Shown piece by piece: positions 1 through 6,748 of a DNA stretch of 13,647 bases. The translations under genes and the position numbers were made by a program. This DNA comes from JBGTBQ01 sp041749275 (lineage in GTDB: Bacteria; Acidobacteriota; Blastocatellia; Pyrinomonadales; Pyrinomonadaceae): contig JBGTBQ010000435.1 in NCBI GenBank assembly GCA_041749275.1, positions 1-13,647 on the forward strand. Direction: 5' to 3'. Under the pieces are notes generated by a model. The model did no database searches, was not told where the DNA came from, and saw only the letters and a list, made by a program, of their open reading frames with translations. Positions within the stretch are counted from its first letter, which is position 1. Each line of letters opens with the position of its first letter.

Positions 1-376
1 GCGGGGCGGCGTCGCCGGCCCCGCGCTGCTGCCCGATAACCGCCGCGGCCCAACGCACATGCAGACGCGCCTTCGCCCACAGGAACCGCACGCTCTCGCG
101 GCCCTCGTTCTCTCGGCAGAGTGTCAGATAAATGTCGCGCAGTTGGGCGAACAAAGCCGGATAGAGTTTCTTGACGACCGCGTGGAACGAGCCGGAGTCC
201 GCCGTGGCGGCGGCTGCTTCCAACTGGCGGAGCTTGATGAGAATCTTTTCCGCGCGCGCTATATCCTCAACGCCCGGCGTGCGTGCACGTGTGGCGGCGC
301 GCGTCTCGGACGCCGCCAAAATAAGGAAGCAGGCGGCGGCGGCGAGCGCTGCTCTGAGTTTGAAAGGTGAGATCAT
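1..376 (-). CDS. Secreted helical protein of unknown function, 5' part only
   Basis: Reading the minus strand from an ATG at 376-374 gives an open frame that runs off the left edge, so 125 residues are visible and the C-terminus is missing. An AAGGAA ribosome-binding motif lies about 10 nt upstream of the ATG. The N-terminus (MISPFKLR, then an Ala/Leu-rich core ending ASETRA) is a classical signal peptide of about 26 residues. The mature part is Ala/Arg/Leu-rich and looks mainly helical (e.g. EDIARAEKILIKLRQLEAAA), with no motif I can tie to a family. It is divergent from the gene at 742. The signal peptide, ribosome site and codon pattern support a real gene; the overlapping plus-strand frames have none of these. 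Function unknown; a periplasmic or secreted product is inferred. Confidence 0.7.
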   Translation of the reverse strand, partial: MISPFKLRAALAAAACFLILAASETRAATRARTPGVEDIARAEKILIKLRQLEAAAATADSGSFHAVVKKLYPALFAQLRDIYLTLCRENEGRESVRFLWAKARLHVRWAAAVIGQQRGAGDAAP

Positions 377-741
377 TGGGGCTGGTTTCCTTGATGTTCG
401 CCCGCTCTTCATCATTAGCAAAGACCGGGAAGACGTTGACCTGCACGAGACCCGCGCGCCGCCGTCCGGCGGGGCGCGGAGAGGCATTACGGTCGGGAGG
501 TTTGACCTCCGGGTGTCATTTCGAGCCTGCGCTCACGCCGGTTGAGACACGGGGCGCGGCGCGCTGTCCGAGGTTGAAGACACGGCTCCCGGCGAGCGAG
601 CCGAAACTTTCTGGCAACCCGCGGGTCTGTTCCCGCCATCCATCGCCAGAAGCACGCCGCTCCCCCGCTTGCCAAAGCGCGTCTCTCTACTGTTAGATGT
701 CCTTTTTAAAGACCGATTCGCCACTCGATTCCGGAGGTCTT
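377..741. other. Divergent intergenic region with GC-rich hairpins
   Basis: No convincing gene lies in these 365 bp; the short frames here lack ribosome sites and recognisable protein. The region must hold the start signals of two divergent genes. It contains a GC-rich inverted repeat around 453-479 (CGCGCCGCCG facing CGGCGGGGCGCG) and a small stem at 496-510 (GGAGGT-TTG-ACCTCC). A weak promoter-like pair for the gene at 742 is TTGCCA (669-674) and TTAGAT (693-698) with an 18-bp spacer; only three bases of the -10 fit the consensus, so it is a guess. Confidence 0.4.
733..738 (+). promoter_or_regulatory. Ribosome-binding site fixing the start of the 742 gene
   Basis: GGAGGT lies 3 nt before the ATG at 742. 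The frame is open back to a possible ATG at 697, but that start has no such site and would put about 15 polar residues before the signal peptide. This site therefore decides for 742. Confidence 0.75.
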
Positions 742-1563
742 ATGAAATTTGGAAGTTTCGCACGCACGCTCAGTGCGCTCTCCCTCATTGTTTCATTGAG
801 CGTCGTTACCCTCGGCGACGTAATCCGCATGAAGGACGGCCAAGTCATCCGCGGCCAGATCGTTTCGTTCCGCGACCAGCAATTCACTATTCTGCTGGGG
901 TCGGGGTCGCGCGGAAGGCGCAGCCAGATGACCGTCTACATGGAGGACGTGGAGTCCATCGAGTTTGAGTCGGCGGGCGCCGGTAGCATGGGCGCGGGCG
1001 ATATGTCGGACGCCACGGAAACCGTCCGGCCACAGCCGCAGCCCACTCCTTCGAGACCCGCCCCCGTCGAGACGCGCCCCACGCTCGGCAGGGACACCGG
1101 CCCGGCAACGAGCACGCCTTCGACCACTCCGCGCGACACGGGAGCCTCTTCGCGTCCTCTGCCCGCGAACGATTCGCGCCTCATCCCCATCAAGGTGCGC
1201 GTGCGCGCTGATGCCGCGTCGAACGGCTGGACGGATTCGGGGTTGATGGTGCGGCGCGGACAGCGCCTGAGAATTACCGCCACGGGTCGCATCTCGCTCG
1301 GGCAGGGACGATTCTCGACGCCCACGGGGTTGCCGCGCGTGGTGGACACCGAGAAGCTGATGCGCGACAAGCCGACCGGCGCGCTCATCGCCGTCGTCGG
1401 CGATGACAACGACGACTTTATCTTCGTCGGCTCGGCTTATGAATTTTACGCGACGCGCGACGGGCGGCTCTTCCTCGGCATCAACGAGGGCCAGCTCGAC
1501 GACAACACCGGAACCTACGACGCGCTCATCGAGATCGAGCCGGCAACCAGCGGCGGGGAATAA
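742..1563 (+). CDS. Secreted protein with C-terminal LecA (PA-IL)-like lectin domain
   Basis: 273 residues. Residues 1-25 are a signal peptide (MKFGSFARTLSALSLIVSLS, then VVTLG). Residues 26-77 form a small beta-rich module (DVIRMKDGQVIRGQIVSF) of the kind often placed before adaptor domains in acidobacterial secreted proteins. Residues 95-145 are a Pro/Thr/Arg linker. Residues 148-266 resemble the galactose-binding PA-IL/LecA fold: GWTDSGLMVRRGQRLRITATG, then a TGALIAVVG strand, and at the end GINEGQLDDNTGTYDALIEI, which lines up with the LecA calcium and sugar loop (NDVPGTYGNNSGSF). The D-N pair (254-255) sits where LecA has its two calcium-binding asparagines, but the loop is two residues shorter. 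Sugar binding at or outside the cell surface is inferred. A non-lectin jelly roll of the same shape is the main alternative. Confidence 0.72.
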   Translation: MKFGSFARTLSALSLIVSLSVVTLGDVIRMKDGQVIRGQIVSFRDQQFTILLGSGSRGRRSQMTVYMEDVESIEFESAGAGSMGAGDMSDATETVRPQPQPTPSRPAPVETRPTLGRDTGPATSTPSTTPRDTGASSRPLPANDSRLIPIKVRVRADAASNGWTDSGLMVRRGQRLRITATGRISLGQGRFSTPTGLPRVVDTEKLMRDKPTGALIAVVGDDNDDFIFVGSAYEFYATRDGRLFLGINEGQLDDNTGTYDALIEIEPATSGGE

Positions 1564-1566
1564 AAA

Positions 1567-1671
1567 AGCGTTCAGCGTAGAGAGTCGCTCGGATCGCCGG
1601 CTCTCAGTTTTTCTTACCCGTCAGGGCCGACAGGATTAAAACCGAGAGCTGACGGCTGAACGCTGAAGGCT
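1567..1671. repeat. Imperfect inverted repeat carrying a 7-bp tandem repeat
   Basis: A perfect 10-bp inverted pair, AGCGTTCAGC (1567-1576) and GCTGAACGCT (1655-1664), brackets a second imperfect pair, GGCTCTCAGTTTT (about 1602) and AAAACCGAGAGC (about 1639-1649). The right arm is also a heptad repeat: GCTGACG, GCTGAAC, GCTGAAG, GCT (1648-1671). It begins 3 nt after the stop of the lectin-like gene, so it could act as a transcription-end structure, but the pattern looks more like a dispersed intergenic repeat. Confidence 0.6.
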
Positions 1672-1677
1672 ATTTGT

Positions 1678-1739
1678 GGCCGGGAGTTAGACGCGGGCGG
1701 TAAAACCTTATACCGCGCGCGGGCATCTAACTTCCGGCC
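1678..1739. repeat. 62-nt near-perfect palindrome
   Basis: GGCCGGGAGTTAGACGC on the left faces the complement of GCATCTAACTTCCGGCC on the right (14 of 16 positions over the first 16), and the centre holds a perfect GCGGTA/TACCGC stem around AAACCTTA. As RNA this folds into one long hairpin. It ends 12 nt before the promoter-like site at 1751, so it may end transcription from upstream genes, or it may be a REP- or MITE-type repeat. No T-run follows directly on the plus strand; TTTAAATTTG comes next. Confidence 0.65.
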
Positions 1740-1750
1740 TTTAAATTTGT

Positions 1751-1780
1751 TTGACCCTGCGTGAGAGCACGCCGTATCAT
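1751..1780 (+). promoter_or_regulatory. Sigma70-type promoter candidate for the VWFA gene
   Basis: TTGACC (1751-1756, five of six consensus bases) and TATCAT (1775-1780, five of six) stand 18 bp apart. Transcription would begin near 1787 and leave a leader of about 45 nt. The spacer holds an inverted repeat, GCGTG-AGAG-CACGC (1759-1772), which could be a repressor site or chance. The site also argues against a start codon at 1751 for the next gene. Confidence 0.5.
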
Positions 1781-1831
1781 CAGCGGGAAAAGAATCCGTT
1801 CCCCCTGCCTTCGCGAAAAGGTTTGATCTTT

Positions 1832-3073
1832 ATGAAAAGCAAAGTCTTCCGCCGCGCCCTCGTCTCCGCCGCAACTCTTTCGCTCCTCTCGGCTGCCCTG
1901 CTCCTGCCCGGTCTGTTCGAGGCGGACGCGCAGTCGCGCCGGCAGCCGCCCGCGTCTCAATCCTCGCCGCAGAAGAAGAACAAGCGCCCCGACCCGAATG
2001 ACCCGTCGCAAAAGCAGGAGGAACCCGTCCCGCGGGACGTGATTGATGACAAAGGGCAAGAGGTCGTCAAGGTCACCACCTCGCTCGTCAACGTCGAGGC
2101 CGTGGTCTATCACAAGAAGAGCGGGCAGATCGTGACGAACCTGAAGAAGGAGAATTTTCAGGTCTTCGAGGACAACATCAAGCAGGAGATTACGAACTTC
2201 TCGACGCCCGAAGCGCCGATCACCGTCGCGGTCGTGCTCGAATACAGTAAGACCGCGCAAATCCTCGGCTATTACGGCGCCAGCGGTTTGGAGCGCGGCG
2301 AGATGGAACTCATTCGCCCGACGGCGCTCTTCCTTCAGCAATTCATCCGCCCGCCCGACGATTACGTCTCGGTCATCGCCTACGACATGCGACCCACACC
2401 GCTCACCGACTTCACCAACGACCCACAGCGTATCAATCAGGTCATCACCCTACTGCTCCGCAACCAGCCCGCCTCCCGCGAGGCCAACCTCTTCGACGCG
2501 CTGAAGCTCGTCCTCGTCGGCGGACGCGCCGATTCGGTCGTGCTCGAAAATTCAGAGGCGGAGAAATCGGACTACGCCGGGATGGTCTCCTTGCAGAACC
2601 GGCGGCGCGCGATTTTTCTCGTCAGCACCGGCCTCGATACGTTCAGCAAAATCAACTACGATCAGGCGCGCAAAATCGCGCAGAACGCCGGCATCCCGAT
2701 CTACATCATCGGGACGGGCGAGTTGTTTATGAAGAAGTACGGCGACGACCTCAGCGCGACGGACGGCCTCAGCGGCTCGACCTCGCCGGGGCGACTCTCG
2801 CTTCTGCAAGCGCGCAACACCCTCCGCACCTTCGCCGACGAGACCGGCGGCATGTACATCCCCGTCACCTTCCCCGGCGAGTTGCCCTCCGCGCTCCAGA
2901 CTTTCAACGCGATGATGCGGAGCCAGTACAGCCTCGCCTACAACCCCGGCGAGCGGCGCGACGGCAAGAAGCACAAGATCGTCGTCAAGGTGGACGTGGA
3001 CGGCGACGGCACGCTCGACGATAAGGAGTTCGTCGTCAAGGCCCGACAGTTCTACAACGCGCCGAAGGGATGA
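1832..3073 (+). CDS. Secreted VWFA-related protein, acidobacterial type
   Basis: 413 residues from the ATG at 1832, with AAAAGG 10 nt upstream; longer in-frame starts would bury the signal peptide and overlap the promoter. Residues 1-34 are a signal peptide (MKSKVFRRALVSAATLSLLS, ending ADAQS), then a Lys/Pro/Gln-rich linker to about 70. Residues 76-125 match the N-terminal part of the acidobacterial VWFA-related family (VTTSLVNVEAVVY, NLKKENFQVFEDNIKQEI), followed by a von Willebrand A core (about 130-345). The metal site is not canonical: DxSxS is EYSKT (137-141) and the usual SDG is STG (266-268). The end holds a canonical EF-hand loop, DVDGDGTLDDKE (388-399). A role in surface adhesion or protein contacts is inferred. 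It has its own promoter candidate and is separated from both neighbours by structured spacers. Confidence 0.88.
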   Translation: MKSKVFRRALVSAATLSLLSAALLLPGLFEADAQSRRQPPASQSSPQKKNKRPDPNDPSQKQEEPVPRDVIDDKGQEVVKVTTSLVNVEAVVYHKKSGQIVTNLKKENFQVFEDNIKQEITNFSTPEAPITVAVVLEYSKTAQILGYYGASGLERGEMELIRPTALFLQQFIRPPDDYVSVIAYDMRPTPLTDFTNDPQRINQVITLLLRNQPASREANLFDALKLVLVGGRADSVVLENSEAEKSDYAGMVSLQNRRRAIFLVSTGLDTFSKINYDQARKIAQNAGIPIYIIGTGELFMKKYGDDLSATDGLSGSTSPGRLSLLQARNTLRTFADETGGMYIPVTFPGELPSALQTFNAMMRSQYSLAYNPGERRDGKKHKIVVKVDVDGDGTLDDKEFVVKARQFYNAPKG

Positions 3074-3090
3074 GATGTGGTAAAAAGATC

Positions 3091-3229
3091 GGTTATGCGA
3101 ATCAGTAGTTGAAAAATGTCCCCGTTGAAAACAAAAGACTTACGCTCTCGGTTTTGCGACCGTAGCTAAAATGGAAGCTGTAAGTTGTTGATTTCCCAAG
3201 CCCGATTTCAACTACTGATTCGCATGGTT
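3091..3229. mobile_element. MITE-like element with 20-bp terminal inverted repeats and GGTT target duplication
   Basis: The 20 bp at 3095-3114 (begins ATGCGAATCAG) are exactly the reverse complement of 3206-3225 (ends CTGATTCGCAT). The 131-bp element is flanked on both sides by GGTT (3091-3094 and 3226-3229), as expected for a 4-bp target duplication. No protein is encoded. Inside, ACTTAC-GCT (3138-3146) can pair with AGC-T-GTAAGT (3176-3185), so the whole element can fold on itself. It starts 21 bp after the stop of the VWFA gene, and a hairpin terminator is the main alternative; the loop is long for that and there is no T-run. The parent insertion sequence cannot be named from this window. 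Confidence 0.65.
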
Positions 3230-3257
3230 GACAACTTTAACCCTTGCACCCTACTAT
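3228..3257 (+). promoter_or_regulatory. Sigma70-type promoter candidate for the lipase gene
   Basis: TTGACA (3228-3233, full consensus) and TACTAT (3252-3257, four of six) are separated by 18 bp. The first two bases of the -35 box are the last two of the GGTT duplication of the neighbouring MITE-like element. Transcription would begin near 3264, leaving a leader of roughly 185 nt. Confidence 0.5.
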
Positions 3258-3448
3258 GCCCGCTGTTGTCGTACTTCTGACTGATGAGAGCCTGACTCAG
3301 GCTCTCGCCGTCACCCTTACCGTCAACCGACAAGCCCGAATTTAATGCGCCATCTCTTCGCGGCAGTTCTCTGCCCTGAATGCATCCCGGCATTCCGCGG
3401 ATGGAGCGTACCGCGTGGTAAAAGTTTTGCCATGCGAGGGATAATCAC
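3258..3448 (+). other. Long 5' leader of the lipase gene with one strong hairpin
   Basis: No gene is visible between the promoter candidate and the ATG at 3449. A perfect 9-bp stem with a 3-nt loop lies at 3286-3306 (GAGAGCCTG-ACT-CAGGCTCTC), with no T-run after it. A GAGGG ribosome site (3436-3440) lies 8 nt before the ATG. I do not recognise a known riboswitch. Confidence 0.45.
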
Positions 3449-6400
3449 ATGTCATTCTCACTCGTGAAAACTCACAAACGGACACTCTTACTCGCACCAA
3501 TACTCACGTTGCCACTACTGGCGTTCATCTTCACGGCGCACGCCCGAACAAGCGTCGCATTCAACAGCCCGCCCGTGGCCGGGGCCGACGACTACCGCTT
3601 GCATGGCCGCACCGAAGTGGCCGCGCCCGGCTTTCTCGGCAACGACGCCGACCCGGAAGGCGACCCCCTCCACATCACCGACCCGCCGGGGTGCAAGGTC
3701 ACTTCCTCGTTCGGTCAATTCTGTATCCACACGGCCCGCGATGGCGGGTTCACCTACATCCCGCCGCAGGGCTTTGCGGGCGCGGACGCCAGCTTCTACA
3801 CGGTCTGCGACAATAAGAATGCATGTGTGACGGCGACTATCACGTTCAACGTCGGCAACAGTCCACCTAGCGCGGCGGATGACTTATACTCAGTGCGGGT
3901 CGGCAGCTTCATCGAACTCCCGGCACCGGGTTTTCTCGGCAACGACACCGACCCCGAAGGCGACCCATTCTCCGCCGTCGGCGAGCATCCCGTGGGGCAG
4001 TGCGGCCCTCTCAACCGCGGGTGGTTCTGCCGGGGCAGCGATGGCAATTTCAGATACACGCCCTCGTTCGACCATCCGGGAACGGACGCCTATGTTTACA
4101 GGGCGTGCGACAACCTCGGCGCGTGCTCTACGGCGACCATCACCTTCGACATTTACGTGGAGGCTCCGACGCCGACGCCGACGCCCGTGCCGACTCCGGA
4201 ACCGACGCCGGAGCCAACGCCCGCGCCTGATCCTTGCAGCGGCGCGGCCTTTGCGAGCGCGAGTGCGACCGCTTCGGTATTCTCTCCCTGCCCGCCGCCG
4301 CCTCCGCCGCCCACGCCGACACCGACGCCTGAGCCGCTGATCTTTATTCCGGGCATCGGCGGCAGCAGACTTATCAGTGTGAATGCGGACGGAGAAAGTA
4401 CAGTATGGCCTGCTCTCAATCCGATACCCGTCGGCAATACGCTGACGCTTGATCCAAACAAACCCCAGAGAAATATCTATGCTTCCGACGCTCTAAGAGA
4501 AATCGTGGTCAGGAATCCATTCACAGATAAGATTATTCAAGTGGATTTCTACAAACCTCTCTTGCAGAGACTCGCTGACAGTGGCTACCGAGAGTACGAG
4601 GTAGGTAGAGACCCGATTCGACGCACGACCGCAGGCTGCGACCTGAGCCAGAAGGGGAACAACCCGACACTATTCGTGTTTGCTTACGACTGGCGTAAAA
4701 GCAATGAGCAGAATGCCGCATTGCTCAAAGATTATGTCGGCTGCGTGCGTAGGTTTTACCCGGACAGAAAACTTAACATTTTGGCGCACAGTATGGGCGG
4801 GCTGTTGGCGCGGCGCTACATTCTCGACAACCCCGGCACGCACAACGTTAATAAGGCTATCTCTATCGGCTCTCCGTGGCTCGGAGCGCCTAAAGCGATT
4901 CATGTCTTAGAAACCGGAGAGTTTTTTGGAAAATTCCTCTCCGTACAGATTAAAGAGCTGGTCGAGTTCTTTCCGGGCATGCACCAATTGCTGCCCAGCC
5001 GGTCATACTTTGCCCTCGGCGGACGACCCTTTGGCGAAGGCAGCGGTGAGGCGCACTGGGACGTGAACCAAGACGGGAAAATGAATACCGAGTACACCTT
5101 TAATCAATTAGAAGGCTTGCTTGACGGCAAGCAATTCGTCCGCAGCAAGCCGGCACAGACAAGCAGTGCGTTCCATGATATAGCTGGGCAGGATGATTGG
5201 AGGAATGACCATAACGGCGTTCAATACTACCACTTCTTCGGTATTCAGCGTCGTCCTCGGACTATTGGGAAAGTCATTGCCGTCCGAAAAAAGGAGACCG
5301 ATGGACAAGGGCAAATTACCTATCAAGATGCATACATAACTGAGCTAGAGAAGGGTGACGGCACGGTGCCACAGTTAAGCGCAGAGCGTAAAGCACTAAG
5401 GCAAAACCTTAACGCAAGAATGGCGGTCATGCGTGCGTTCGTTCCTGAGCCGGAACCTCCGGGAAGCGCTTTCCCCACAGAATCGGATTCGGTTGTCGAA
5501 CATCTTGCCTTAACACGAAACCCGAGGGTGCTCGACGCCATACTCCAATCTCTAAAGCCGAAGCCGCCACAGGCTGCAAGACGTTCGCCGAAGGTCAGGC
5601 CACGAACGCAGAAAGTTAGCTTTACATGGCGGCAAGAAGGTTCTGATGCGGAAGATGAGCCGACCCAAACAGAACTTGGCGAAAATTTCGACCTTCAAAT
5701 TTACGGCCTCAATGTAGAGAGCCTACTCGTCACCGACGCTTTCGGGAAAGACACTTCTATAATCGAGGGCACACCGTTCCGAAATGAGTTGGCTGAGGTT
5801 GATATTTTCGCAGCGGGCGAAAGGTCGGTTCAACTCCTGCTGCCGGTAGAGATGCCGACGGATCAGTTCTATAAAGTCACGTTCCGCACCATCAATGAAC
5901 CAAGCGGGATAGAGATTCAGAGAAATAAAGGTTCATCTAGCACGGCGACGCAGGTCATTCGCTATCGTGATTTGAACCTGCCAGCAGGTACGGCCTTGCT
6001 GCTTAAGTTCACGCCGCGGGGCGTCGAGGATTTACGTTACGACGGCGACGGCGACGGCACGTTCGAGTCAACCATCACGCCGACAGCTTCAGCAGTGGGC
6101 GCAGCGGCGCGAGATACAGCAGCGCCGGTCGTGACTTTCAGCGAGAAAGTGCAGGGCACAAAAAGATCGATCTCTATTACAGCGGAAGATAATGAGACCG
6201 GAGTGATGATCGTGCGCTACTCCCTCGACGGCAGGAAATTCCAGTCGTACACCGCCCCATTTGAGCTTGACGCCTGCCAAACCAGAACGGTTTACGCCTT
6301 CGCCGATGACAAGGTGGCTAACCGTTCGGAAACCTTCGAGCACCACGTCCCGAACCTGCCCCCGGATGTGAGCCAAGCCCGGCCCGGCGTCGCCACGTTG

Positions 6401-6748
6401 TGGCCCGCTAACCACAGAATGGCCGACGTATCAATTGAGGGCGTGACCGACCCCGACTGCGACCCTGTCACAATAACCATCACGCGCATCGTACAGGATG
6501 AGCCGGTGGACGGTGCAGGCGATGGGAATACGTGCCCCGACGCGCAAGGCGTCGGCGCTTCCGCGGCACAGTTGCGGGCCGAGCGTAGCGGCTCCGGCAA
6601 CGGTCGCGTGTACACGATCTATTTCACGGCCACGGACAAGCAAGGCAACAGTTCAAAAGGCCGCGTCAAGGTCGGTGTGCCGAAGAGCAGTAACAGCGCT
6701 GCTGTGGATGACGGGACGGAATTCGATTCGACAGCGTGCCCTCAGTAG
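3449..6748 (+). CDS. Secreted multidomain LCAT/lipase-family alpha/beta hydrolase with Ig-like repeats
   Basis: 1099 residues. A signal peptide or anchor occupies residues 1-33. Residues 41-137 and 139-237 are two Ig-like repeats of the bacterial cadherin-like type (GFLGND, DPEGDP), each with four matching cysteines. Residues 238-296 are a Pro/Thr linker. The hydrolase core starts at 297 with LIFIPGIGGSRL (oxyanion region), continues with FAYDWRKS (411-418), the nucleophile elbow AHSMGG (Ser448), GDGTVP (Asp637) and His685 in VEHLAL; these suit the triad of the lecithin:cholesterol acyltransferase/lipase family. DVNQDGKMN (538-546) and DGDGDGT (865-871) look like calcium loops. Residues about 894-969 resemble an OmpL47/Ig-type module (VRYSLDG), and 983-1078 a HYR-like domain (LWPANHRM, GRVYTIYFTATD). 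A GAGGG site supports the start. Hydrolysis or transfer of lipid acyl esters outside the cell is inferred. Confidence 0.88.
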   Translation: MSFSLVKTHKRTLLLAPILTLPLLAFIFTAHARTSVAFNSPPVAGADDYRLHGRTEVAAPGFLGNDADPEGDPLHITDPPGCKVTSSFGQFCIHTARDGGFTYIPPQGFAGADASFYTVCDNKNACVTATITFNVGNSPPSAADDLYSVRVGSFIELPAPGFLGNDTDPEGDPFSAVGEHPVGQCGPLNRGWFCRGSDGNFRYTPSFDHPGTDAYVYRACDNLGACSTATITFDIYVEAPTPTPTPVPTPEPTPEPTPAPDPCSGAAFASASATASVFSPCPPPPPPPTPTPTPEPLIFIPGIGGSRLISVNADGESTVWPALNPIPVGNTLTLDPNKPQRNIYASDALREIVVRNPFTDKIIQVDFYKPLLQRLADSGYREYEVGRDPIRRTTAGCDLSQKGNNPTLFVFAYDWRKSNEQNAALLKDYVGCVRRFYPDRKLNILAHSMGGLLARRYILDNPGTHNVNKAISIGSPWLGAPKAIHVLETGEFFGKFLSVQIKELVEFFPGMHQLLPSRSYFALGGRPFGEGSGEAHWDVNQDGKMNTEYTFNQLEGLLDGKQFVRSKPAQTSSAFHDIAGQDDWRNDHNGVQYYHFFGIQRRPRTIGKVIAVRKKETDGQGQITYQDAYITELEKGDGTVPQLSAERKALRQNLNARMAVMRAFVPEPEPPGSAFPTESDSVVEHLALTRNPRVLDAILQSLKPKPPQAARRSPKVRPRTQKVSFTWRQEGSDAEDEPTQTELGENFDLQIYGLNVESLLVTDAFGKDTSIIEGTPFRNELAEVDIFAAGERSVQLLLPVEMPTDQFYKVTFRTINEPSGIEIQRNKGSSSTATQVIRYRDLNLPAGTALLLKFTPRGVEDLRYDGDGDGTFESTITPTASAVGAAARDTAAPVVTFSEKVQGTKRSISITAEDNETGVMIVRYSLDGRKFQSYTAPFELDACQTRTVYAFADDKVANRSETFEHHVPNLPPDVSQARPGVATLWPANHRMADVSIEGVTDPDCDPVTITITRIVQDEPVDGAGDGNTCPDAQGVGASAAQLRAERSGSGNGRVYTIYFTATDKQGNSSKGRVKVGVPKSSNSAAVDDGTEFDSTACPQ
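3569..4159 (+). repeat. Tandem duplicated Ig-like domain coding segment, 300-bp period
   Basis: The segments coding residues 41-137 and 139-237 of the lipase are diverged copies set exactly 300 bp apart at their core: CTTTCTCGGCAACGAC at 3631 and TTTTCTCGGCAACGAC at 3931. GFLGND recurs at residues 61 and 161, and the cysteine pairs 82/185, 92/194, 120/220 and 126/226 correspond. This points to internal domain duplication. Confidence 0.75.
4166..4336 (+). repeat. Low-complexity Pro/Thr linker repeats in the lipase gene
   Basis: Runs of ACGCCG-type hexamers code for PTPTPTPVPTPEPTPEPTP (from residue 240) and again for a run of seven prolines followed by TPTPTPEP (up to 296). They form a flexible linker between the Ig-like repeats and the hydrolase. 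Such tracts can change length by slippage. Confidence 0.75.

Noticed and set aside
59..545. Two plus-strand frames at the left end
   Set aside because: They oppose a minus-strand gene with a signal peptide and ribosome site that is open to the window edge.
3276..3315. CTGATGAG next to a perfect stem, resembling the hammerhead ribozyme core
   Set aside because: The required GAAA after stem II is absent (TCGCCGTC follows) and no flanking stems I and III form, so it is not a hammerhead.
4140..4461. Minus-strand Gly/Val/Ser-rich frames opposite the Pro/Thr linker
   Set aside because: Simple-sequence artefact of the ACGCCG hexamer repeats.
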